NCBI GenBank assembly: GCA_033813475.1
Contig: JAPXRP010000014.1
Location: forward strand, 1 to 41,867
DNA: 41,867 bases
Source of the DNA: JAAYBR01 sp033813475
Lineage (GTDB): Bacteria; Hydrogenedentota; Hydrogenedentia; Hydrogenedentales; CAITNO01
Direction: 5' to 3'
Shown piece after piece: positions 6,450-13,762 of the stretch. Below the pieces are notes generated by a model. The model worked only from the letters and a program-made list of their open reading frames with translations, did not search any database and had not been told where the DNA came from. Position 1 is the first letter of the stretch, and every line of letters begins with the position of its first letter. A program made the position numbers and the translations under genes.

Positions 6450-8648
6450 TCAGGGGCGCACGGCGAGGCAGTGGGTGTTGCGGGCGAGGGCGGCCAGCAG
6501 GGGCAGGGCGGCGCCGGGGGGCGTCTCGATGCGCGCGCAGGCGTCTTCGAGGAAGGCGTGCAGGGCGGTCCCGCCCTGCGGGGCGCCGGAGGCGTCCCCG
6601 AGGGAAACGCCGGGGCTGTACTCCGGGGTTTCCATGTCGGGCCGGCGCTGCTGGAGCGCCGCGAGGGCCGCCGGATGCGCCGCCGCGTCGAGGGCGGCAA
6701 AGCGCCGGGAGACGTCACCGCCGGCGCCCTCCACGAGGGACAGGCGCATGTTCCGGCGCCGGGCCTGGTCGCGGCAGGTGTGGCCGGCCCGCGCCAGAAT
6801 CTCCGCCGCGCGCCGGTCGCGGCCGTCCGCGCCGCCGGGCAGCAGGTCGAGGCACTCGCGCAGCCCCTCCAGGGCGATCTCGAACACCAGGTCTTCGGCG
6901 CGGAGCGGCGGCGTGTCGCCCCCGGCGAGCAGCCCCAGGGGCCCGCGCTCCCCGGCGACCAGCAGCTCCTCCACGAAGCGCCGCTTTTCCTCATGGGCCT
7001 GGGCGGCCGCCGCGACGGCCCGGTCCAGGTGCCGGAGGAGTCCGGCCAGGCCGTCCTCCGACACGAGCGCGGCGCGGGGCAGGTTGACGCTCACGCGCTG
7101 CGCGACGACGCGGGCACCCTCGTCGGCGCCCCGGTCGAAGCGGGCGGCGGCCGCGCCGCCGGCCTCCATCAGGGCGCCCAGGGGCGCCAGCATTTCCAGG
7201 GTGGACGGCCCGTCGAAGTCGCCGGCGCGCAGCAGGATTTCCGCGACGGGCTCGGCGAGGGGCACGCCGGAGGCGGCCTCCGCGAGGACGGCGAAAACGG
7301 CGCAGGCGGTGCGCTGGGCCGTGAGCGCGTGCTGGTCGTAGGTGTCCCCGTCGGGGTTGCCGCCGGGCCCGACGGCCTCGCGCAGGGCCGCGCCGGGGCC
7401 GGGGGTCCAGTGGGCGCACAGGCGCGCCTCGGGGCCGGCGTCCGGCCGGGTGAGGGCGTGGTGCGCGAACTCATAGACGACCATGCGCGCGAACTGCTCC
7501 AGCTCCGCGTCGCTCCGCCCGGCGAGGTAGGGGGCGGCGGACAGGTTGAACCCGTCCCAGCACAGGCTTTCTGAGAAGAGGGGCTCCAGGAGGGCGTGCC
7601 GCCGCAGCCACTGCGACAGCATGGCGTCGGGGGTGTCGGGCGGCCCCGCCAGGACCGCGCCGCGCACGCGCAGTCCGCCGCGCAGGAACCCGGACAGGTC
7701 GAGGCGTGCGGCGTGCAGCCGGTCCACCTCCTCCAGATGGTGGAGGTGGATGTCTCCGAAAAGGTGCGCGGCCACGGTGTCCTGCGAGAAGACCTCGGCC
7801 AGGGCGTACTCCCGCTTGAGGGCGCGCGCCAGCACGCGCGCCGTGGTGTCGGGGGAGCCGCGCATGGTCTCCGGGGTCTGGCCGCGGAGCATCCGGGCCG
7901 TGTCGTAGAGGGGCACGCCCAGCCGCTGCTGGCGCTCGCGCGCCTCGCCCAGCCCCTGCTCCACGAGGGCGGCCCCCGCCAGCTCGCGCAGGAGGGACGT
8001 CGTCGGCGCGGTGATGCCCGCGCGGGCGATGTGGCCCTCCACCACCGCCGCCACCAGGTCCGCCGTCGCCCGGTCCAGCCCCGTCTCGCGCACCAGCGCG
8101 TCGGCGATGCGGCCGCGGTCCCAGGGGCGCACGCGCCCCTGGCTGTCGCGCACGCGGACCGCCGCCCAGTCGAACCCCCCCGGGGCCTCCGGGGCGCGGG
8201 CCTCGCGGATTTCGCGGAGCACAGCGCGCAGGTCCCCCTCGCGCAGGCGGCGCATCCGCGCGCGGCGCTCGCGGTCCCGCGTGAAGGCCAGCGCCTCCGT
8301 CACAAAGCCCATGTGGATCAGCACCCGTTCCACCGCGTCGTCCACCTGCTCCACCGTCGCCGACCCGCCCGCGAGGGTTTTCTGCAGAAAAAGGGAGACC
8401 GCGTTTGCCAGCCCCTCCGCCGTGGGCCGGTCAATCGTGCCGCCCGCGCCGCCGCACCGCACCACCGCCGCCGCCACCCGGGCGCGGTCGAAGGGTTCCG
8501 CCGTGCCGTCCGCCTTCACCACCGTGCACAGCGGCTTCGGCGGCTCCCCCTCGGCAAAGGGCAGCGAAAGCTGCCGGTCGCACAGGCCCTCCTCCCCGAA
8601 GAGGCTGTCTTCGGGGCGGGGCTCCTCCTCGTGTGGGCGGTCGGTCAT
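6450..8648 (-). CDS. NrdD-like protein with two ATP-cone domains, probably without reductase activity
   Basis: A 732-residue protein. Residues about 41-130 form an ATP-cone (V-V-K-A-D-G-T-A-E-P-F-D-R-A-R-V), the allosteric nucleotide-binding domain of ribonucleotide reductases, and about 164-245 look like a second one (V-R-D-S-Q-G-R-V-R-P-W-D-R-G-R-I). From about 275 the sequence follows class III reductase NrdD: L-K-R-E-Y-A-L-A-E-V-F-S ... A-H-L-F-G-D-I-H-L-H-H-L, then W-D-G-F-N-L-S-A-A-P-Y-L-A-G. The C-terminal zinc cysteines and the glycyl-radical motif (R-V-x-G-Y-L) are missing; the protein ends N-T-H-C-L-A-V-R-P. I infer a nucleotide-sensing or regulatory pseudoenzyme. The ATG at 8648 has AGGA six bases upstream. 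The 3' end is duplicated at 5985-6107. Confidence 0.75.
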   Translation of the reverse strand: MTDRPHEEEPRPEDSLFGEEGLCDRQLSLPFAEGEPPKPLCTVVKADGTAEPFDRARVAAAVVRCGGAGGTIDRPTAEGLANAVSLFLQKTLAGGSATVEQVDDAVERVLIHMGFVTEALAFTRDRERRARMRRLREGDLRAVLREIREARAPEAPGGFDWAAVRVRDSQGRVRPWDRGRIADALVRETGLDRATADLVAAVVEGHIARAGITAPTTSLLRELAGAALVEQGLGEARERQQRLGVPLYDTARMLRGQTPETMRGSPDTTARVLARALKREYALAEVFSQDTVAAHLFGDIHLHHLEEVDRLHAARLDLSGFLRGGLRVRGAVLAGPPDTPDAMLSQWLRRHALLEPLFSESLCWDGFNLSAAPYLAGRSDAELEQFARMVVYEFAHHALTRPDAGPEARLCAHWTPGPGAALREAVGPGGNPDGDTYDQHALTAQRTACAVFAVLAEAASGVPLAEPVAEILLRAGDFDGPSTLEMLAPLGALMEAGGAAAARFDRGADEGARVVAQRVSVNLPRAALVSEDGLAGLLRHLDRAVAAAAQAHEEKRRFVEELLVAGERGPLGLLAGGDTPPLRAEDLVFEIALEGLRECLDLLPGGADGRDRRAAEILARAGHTCRDQARRRNMRLSLVEGAGGDVSRRFAALDAAAHPAALAALQQRRPDMETPEYSPGVSLGDASGAPQGGTALHAFLEDACARIETPPGAALPLLAALARNTHCLAVRP

Positions 8649-8693
8649 GGGCGTCCTGTCCGGGGTGTCTCCGCCGTTTCGCGGCGGCCGACC

Positions 8694-8723
8694 AGTGTAG
8701 CCAACGCCCGGCCGCCGGGGCAA
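8694..8723 (-). promoter_or_regulatory. Promoter of the NrdD-like gene
   Basis: TTGCCC (8718-8723) and TACACT (8694-8699) on the minus strand are 18 bases apart, about 45 bases before the ATG at 8648. The -10 context TTGGCTACACT resembles the one upstream of 16644 (TTGGCTACTAT). Confidence 0.5.
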
Positions 8724-8733
8724 GCGCGCGGGG

Positions 8734-11700
8734 TCAGCGTCCGGCGGCCTCCCCGGCGCGGCGCGCCCGGTCCATCGCCTCGCGGGAGGGCGCCTCCTGT
8801 CCCGCGGGCGCGAGACGGAGCGCCTTCTCATAGGCCTGCACCGCCTCCGTGTAACGTTGCCTGCGCTCCTGTGCGAGGCCGAGGCAGAACCAGGCGTGGC
8901 GGCGTTCGGGATGGGCGGCGGTCATGGCGGTCCAGAGCTCGTCCAGAGCATCCAGGTCTCCGCGCGCGGCGTGGATTCGGTCCAGCGCGGCGTAGGCGTC
9001 GAAGGCCTCGGGGGAGGATTCCACACTGGCGCGGTAGCCCGCCAGGGCGGCCTCCGCGTCTCCGGTCAGCTCCGCCAGCCTTGCCCTGCCCAGGAGCGCG
9101 CAGGGGGTGTCCGGCGAAAGGGATTCCGCCTCGTCCAGCGGTCCGCGCGCGTCGTCTGTCCTTCCTTCCGCAAGCGCCGTCCCCGCGGCGGCGCACAGCG
9201 CCCGGACCATCGCCTCGCGGGAGGGGGCCTCCTGTCCCGCCGGCGCGCGGCGGAGCGCCTCCCCATGGGCCTGCGCGGCCTCCGCGTAACGGTGCCTGCG
9301 TTCGCGGGCGAGGCCGAGGCAGAACCAGGCGTGGCGGCGTTCCGGGTGGGCGGCGGTCATGGCGGTCCACAGTTCCTCCAGAGTCTCCAAGTCTCCGCGC
9401 GCGGTGTGGATTCGGTCCAGCGCGGCGTAGGCGTCGAAGGCCTCGGGGGAGGATTCCACACTGGCGCGGTAGCCCGCCAGGGCGGCCTCCGCGTCTCCGG
9501 TCAGCTCCGCCAGCCTTGCCCCGCCCAGAAGCGCGCAGGGGGCGTCCGGCGAAAGGGATTCGGCCTCGGCCAGCGGGCCGCGCGCGTCGTCTGCCCTTCC
9601 CTCCGCAAGCGCCGTCCCCGCCGCCGCGCACAGCACCCGGACCAGGGGGGCCAGGGTGGCCGCGGCGAGGCTTCCGGATGAGACCCCCCGCGCCTCCCGG
9701 AAGGCCTGCGCCGCCCCCAAAAAGTCGCCCAGCCCCTCGCGGGCGAGGCCCAGCCAGAGCCACGCCTGCCCCGAATCCGGGGCGTCCGCCACCAGTCCCT
9801 CCATGTAGCGGGCCAGCCCCTCCAGACCGCCCCTGGCCGCGTGCAGGCGGTGCAGCGCCGCGCAGGACTCAAAACAGTCCGGCTGTCTCGCCAGAACGGC
9901 CTGATGCATCCGGATGGCGGCTTCCGAATCTCCCGCCGCCTCGTGAATGCGCGCCTCTCCGGCCAGGGCCCCCGCCGCATGGGAGTAGCCGGGCACTCCC
10001 AGCCCCGTGAAGAAACCCACCACGGCCCGCTTCAAGGCCGTTTGCCAGGGCTTCCTCTCGGGGAGGCGCAGGCTCCAATGCTCCAGATCCCGCACGCGCC
10101 GGTATTCCGCGAGGGCTTCGGCGGGATGCCCGGCGGCTTCCAGGGCGCGCGCGAGAAACCAGGCGCGCATGGGGCATCCCGGGCGTTCCGCCACCAGGGC
10201 GCGCCACTCCGCGACGAGGCCCTCGAAATCCCCCTTCTCCGCGTACAGACGGGTGAGGTCTTCGGCGGGGGGGACGGGATTCCTGTAGAGGGCGATGAAC
10301 CCCCGCAGGTCGGTGATGTCAGGGTAGACGTGGGGGGGGGGAAGCGGGGGCGGCAGGCCGCGGCACCACCTGTTGACGCCGACAAGCACCTCGGCCGCGC
10401 CGGGCGCTGTGATTTCCAGGGTCAGCGTCTCCCCCTCCAAGGGGGGGCACTCCGGGAGAAAGGCGTAATGGCAGCGGTATTGTTCCGCGGGGAGCGGAGA
10501 CTCGTCCGTGTTCAGCGACCAAGAATCGCCGCCCCCGGACCGGACACAGCGGATGTGCAGGCCGCCTTGTCCGGGGGGCAGGTCCAGCGTGAGGAGCAGC
10601 GGCGCGCCGTCCGCGGGGAGGGGTCTGGTGAAGCGGTTGAGCCCCCCGCGCAGGGGTATTCTGGCGCAGAAGCGGATGCGCTGGTTTCCCCCCCATTGCT
10701 GCCAGGCCTCCACCGGGCTCTCCGCGCCGTCCTCCGCGCGCCAGGGGGGCAGCGCCCAGGGTCCCTTGGCACTGTCAAGGGGGAGAAGAAACAGGTTGTT
10801 GTAATCCTCCTGAAGAACCGCCACCACGTCCCAGACGGGGAAGAAGAACCCATAGTCCCGGATGAACTGCTCCAGCGCCGCCCGGTCGTTCCGCACGAGA
10901 AAGACGCCGAAAGACTCCTTTTCCACGTTCTGGGCCACCATGTACGGGCGCAGCAGCGGGGCCGTTTCGGGGCAGTACGCGGCGATCAGCATCTTCGACG
11001 CCAGGGTGCGCGTGGGGAAGATCATGTACGGGGGCCGGCGGTCCGCCAGGATGCCGTTCCAGTTGACGACACCGGCCGCGGGCATCTGCCCGGCGCACGG
11101 GCTGTCTGAAGTGGCCAGTTCGCGGTCCGTGAGACTGAACAGTTCGATGGTGCGGACGGCCTTCATCTGAAAGGGGGGCCACCCCCCGTTGTCCGCCACC
11201 AGCACATCGTCCGGTTCCCGGGAGAGCAGCGCCTCCGTGACATGGTGGTCCAGATGGTACACCCCCGTCTCCTCCCAGGTCTCCATGGGAATCCACCGGC
11301 TGGGAAGCGCCCGAAAGTCGTCCCGCAGCCGCGCGGGATGCAGCGTGAGCAGGGCGCCGCACAGGAAGGCCCCCGCAACGGCCACCCGCGGGAGAAGCCC
11401 GCCGCGCCGCCACACCAGGGAGACGCCCGCCGCGGCCAGCAGCGCGATGATTCCGAAATGCGGCGCCAGCAGGCGGTAGTCCTCCATCCAGTCGCCCGCG
11501 TTGCGCACCACCACGGCCAGGTTTCCCGCGGCTGCCAGCAGCAGGAAGAAGGCCCGTGCCCGGCGCGCCCGGTCCAGCAGGGGCAGGCCGGCGAGCAGCA
11601 GCATCCACGGCCCCAGGGACAGCGCGTAGAGGCCCGCATACTTCAGCCCCGGCCGCAGGGTGAGGGACAGCGGCACGCTTCCCTTCGCCCGCAGGGTGTT

Positions 11701-12438
11701 CGGAACGATGTCGCCGTAGTACGCCCAGCGCGCGGCCACCATGGCCGCCACCATCCCCAGGATCACCCCCGTCCAGACCAGCCCCCGCCGCCGCGTGAGC
11801 CGCCCCGAGAAGACTTCCCAGCCCAGCCACACGACGGCCAGCGCCGCGAAAGCGGGCGCCTCCGGACGGTTCCCCAGCAGGAGGAACACCCCCGCCGCCA
11901 GCGCGGCCGGGCGCTCCAGGGCAATCCCCGCGCAAAGCAGCGACGCCCCCAGAAACACCGCGCTCCCCTCCAGCCCGTTATGGAACCCCGCCGGCAGCGC
12001 CGTCAGGCAGGCCACCGGCAGCAGGGGCAGCAGGGAGAACCACGACCCGCGCCCAAACCAGCCCCGGGCCACCCGGGAGAGCACCCACCACCCCGCCACG
12101 GCATGCAGAAAGATCAGCAGCGTGCAGGCCAGCCCCTTCGGCATGCCCAGGGCGTACAGCGCGGCGTTGCACAGCGCCCAATACGGGTTGCTGATGCCCT
12201 CCACATACTCGCCGGGGTTGTAGACCAGCCCGTGCCCCTCCGCGAGGTTCCGCGCGTAGCGGAAGGTGATGAAGCAGTCCTCCCCCTTGATCCCCGCAAA
12301 GGCCAGCAACTGGCCGAGGAAGAGGAGAAACAGAACGGCGCGGACGGCGGAGACGCCCCACCGCGGCCCCTGCGCTCCGGCGGCCGCCGGGGCGTGTCCC
12401 CCGTCCTCCGCGCGCAGGAACAGGCGGGCAATGCGCAT
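8734..12438 (-). CDS. GT-C membrane glycosyltransferase fused to C-terminal TPR repeats
   Basis: A 1234-residue protein. The N-terminal part (about 30-420) has many hydrophobic helices. The first loop reads G-E-D-C-F-I-T-F-R-Y-A-R-N-L-A-E-G-H-G-L, followed by Y-N-P-G-E-Y-V-E-G. This is the acidic-residue signature of GT-C polyprenyl-phosphate-sugar transferases, closest in my recollection to the AftB-like family. A soluble beta-rich region (about 420-720) follows. From about 750 to the end are TPR-like helical repeats, including two 145-residue units about 89% identical, encoded by a 435-base tandem repeat. The ATG at 12438 has GGAGAA upstream. It likely moves sugars from a lipid carrier onto an extracytoplasmic acceptor; the acceptor is unknown. 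Confidence 0.75.
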   Translation of the reverse strand: MRIARLFLRAEDGGHAPAAAGAQGPRWGVSAVRAVLFLLFLGQLLAFAGIKGEDCFITFRYARNLAEGHGLVYNPGEYVEGISNPYWALCNAALYALGMPKGLACTLLIFLHAVAGWWVLSRVARGWFGRGSWFSLLPLLPVACLTALPAGFHNGLEGSAVFLGASLLCAGIALERPAALAAGVFLLLGNRPEAPAFAALAVVWLGWEVFSGRLTRRRGLVWTGVILGMVAAMVAARWAYYGDIVPNTLRAKGSVPLSLTLRPGLKYAGLYALSLGPWMLLLAGLPLLDRARRARAFFLLLAAAGNLAVVVRNAGDWMEDYRLLAPHFGIIALLAAAGVSLVWRRGGLLPRVAVAGAFLCGALLTLHPARLRDDFRALPSRWIPMETWEETGVYHLDHHVTEALLSREPDDVLVADNGGWPPFQMKAVRTIELFSLTDRELATSDSPCAGQMPAAGVVNWNGILADRRPPYMIFPTRTLASKMLIAAYCPETAPLLRPYMVAQNVEKESFGVFLVRNDRAALEQFIRDYGFFFPVWDVVAVLQEDYNNLFLLPLDSAKGPWALPPWRAEDGAESPVEAWQQWGGNQRIRFCARIPLRGGLNRFTRPLPADGAPLLLTLDLPPGQGGLHIRCVRSGGGDSWSLNTDESPLPAEQYRCHYAFLPECPPLEGETLTLEITAPGAAEVLVGVNRWCRGLPPPLPPPHVYPDITDLRGFIALYRNPVPPAEDLTRLYAEKGDFEGLVAEWRALVAERPGCPMRAWFLARALEAAGHPAEALAEYRRVRDLEHWSLRLPERKPWQTALKRAVVGFFTGLGVPGYSHAAGALAGEARIHEAAGDSEAAIRMHQAVLARQPDCFESCAALHRLHAARGGLEGLARYMEGLVADAPDSGQAWLWLGLAREGLGDFLGAAQAFREARGVSSGSLAAATLAPLVRVLCAAAGTALAEGRADDARGPLAEAESLSPDAPCALLGGARLAELTGDAEAALAGYRASVESSPEAFDAYAALDRIHTARGDLETLEELWTAMTAAHPERRHAWFCLGLARERRHRYAEAAQAHGEALRRAPAGQEAPSREAMVRALCAAAGTALAEGRTDDARGPLDEAESLSPDTPCALLGRARLAELTGDAEAALAGYRASVESSPEAFDAYAALDRIHAARGDLDALDELWTAMTAAHPERRHAWFCLGLAQERRQRYTEAVQAYEKALRLAPAGQEAPSREAMDRARRAGEAAGR
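8790..9660. repeat. 435-base tandem repeat inside the glycosyltransferase gene
   Basis: Two direct copies with a period of 435 bases (145 codons). For example, GAAGGCCTCGGGGGAGGATT starts at 9001 and again at 9436, and about 100 bases around it appear identical. The encoded units differ at roughly 16 of 145 residues. A third, much diverged TPR unit lies beyond. This points to recent unequal duplication that keeps the frame. Outer borders are approximate. Confidence 0.85.
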
Positions 12439-12483
12439 GTTGCTTTTCTCCGTGCGCCGGGGCGCGTTGCGGTCTATTTGAGC

Positions 12484-12503
12484 GCCGGGGCGGATGCCCC
12501 GGC
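12484..12503 (-). terminator. GC hairpin after threonine synthase
   Basis: GCCGGGGC and GCCCCGGC form a perfect eight-base stem with a four-base loop, 15 bases after the thrC stop. No U-run follows on the minus strand, so termination would be partial at best, and the next gene (12438) may still be read from the same transcript. Confidence 0.35.
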
Positions 12504-12517
12504 GGGAGACGGATGGT

Positions 12518-13762
12518 TCATTCGCCCAGGGCTTCCCGGACGGATTCCAGGGTGGCTTTGACCGGCACCGGGCCGGGCGTCCTTCCCTGGAAGAAGGCGA
12601 TGTCCTTGAGGCCGTTTCCGGTGACGAGGCAGCAGACACGGGTTTCCGGGCCGGCGCCGGGGAGTTTTTTCAGGGCCGCCACGGCCACGGCGGCGGTGGG
12701 CTCGCAGAGGACCCCCTCGTCGCGCGCGAGGGCGAGGGCGGCCGCCTCGATCTCCTCCTCCTCCACGGTGACGGCCGCGCCGTCCGTCGTGCGCAGCGCC
12801 GGGAGCACGGCGTGCCCGTCGAAGAGGATGTCGTCGGCGATGCCGCCGGCCATGGTCTTCGGGTCGGGCCAGGGATGGCGCAGGGACTCCTGGAAGGAGA
12901 ACCCCTCCTCCAGGGCCTGCTTCAGGGGGGCGCACCCGGCGGCCTGCACGCCCGCCATCCGGGGGATGCGGTCCACGAGGCCGAGGCGCCGCAGGTCGCG
13001 GAAGCCGCGCCACACCCCGCCCAGCAGCCCGCCGCCGCCGACGGGCGCGACCACCCACTCGGGCAGGTCGCCGCCGTACTGGCGGAACAGCTCGTAGGCG
13101 ACGGTCTTCGCGCCCTCCACGTTCCACGGCTCGTACATGCCCGCCGTGGACAGGTGGGCCCAGCCCCAGGCCGCGCAGGCGTCGAGGCACAGGCGGAACG
13201 CCTCGCTGGGCGCGGGCGTGTCCACGCGCAGCACGCGCGCGCCGTAGGCGCAGGCCTGGGCGATCTTGCCCGCGCCGGCCTGGCCGTGCATGAACAGGAC
13301 GGCGCGGATGCCCGCGCGGGCGGCGTAGGCCGCCGTGGCCACGCCCACGTTGCCCGAGGACACGACGGCCACGGTGTCGCAGCCGCGCTCAAGGGCGCAG
13401 GTGATGCCGACGGACACCTGCCGGTCCTTGAAGGAGCCCGTGGGGTTGAGGGTCTCGTTCTTGAGGTGCAGCTCGCCGAGCCCGCAGTTCCGTGCCAGCC
13501 GCCGCGCGGGCACGAGGGGGGTCGCCCCCTCGCCGAGGGTGACCGCGCGGAAGGGGTCGCGCACGGGCAGCAGGGGCGCGTAGTGCCAGAGGCTCTCGGG
13601 CCGGTCGTGAAAGAGCGCGGCGGGCACCCCGGCCGTCGCCCGCAGGCTGCGCGGGTCGCCGCAGCGCGGACACTGAAAGTCCTCCGTGAGCGGTCCCGTG
13701 GACGCGCAGGAGAAACATTCCCACTCAAAGCCGGGCAGGGGGGGCGCGGATGCCGGGTTCAT
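12518..13762 (-). CDS. thrC: Threonine synthase (PLP-dependent)
   Basis: A 414-residue fold-type II PLP enzyme that converts O-phosphohomoserine to threonine. The N-terminal zinc ribbon has Cys16, Cys19, Cys31 and Cys34 (C-F-S-C ... C-P-R-C-G), common in archaeal-type threonine synthases. The PLP lysine is Lys112 in N-P-T-G-S-F-K-D-R. The phosphate-binding S-S-G-N-V-G-V and the glycine loop V-G-G-G-G-L-L-G-G follow. Length fits this subfamily. The start ATG overlaps the stop of the preceding secreted-protein gene by four bases (ATGA), implying translational coupling, an odd pairing for an amino acid biosynthesis gene. Threonine synthase is the best call; a related PLP ammonia-lyase is less likely given the zinc ribbon and length. 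Confidence 0.88.
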   Translation of the reverse strand: MNPASAPPLPGFEWECFSCASTGPLTEDFQCPRCGDPRSLRATAGVPAALFHDRPESLWHYAPLLPVRDPFRAVTLGEGATPLVPARRLARNCGLGELHLKNETLNPTGSFKDRQVSVGITCALERGCDTVAVVSSGNVGVATAAYAARAGIRAVLFMHGQAGAGKIAQACAYGARVLRVDTPAPSEAFRLCLDACAAWGWAHLSTAGMYEPWNVEGAKTVAYELFRQYGGDLPEWVVAPVGGGGLLGGVWRGFRDLRRLGLVDRIPRMAGVQAAGCAPLKQALEEGFSFQESLRHPWPDPKTMAGGIADDILFDGHAVLPALRTTDGAAVTVEEEEIEAAALALARDEGVLCEPTAAVAVAALKKLPGAGPETRVCCLVTGNGLKDIAFFQGRTPGPVPVKATLESVREALGE

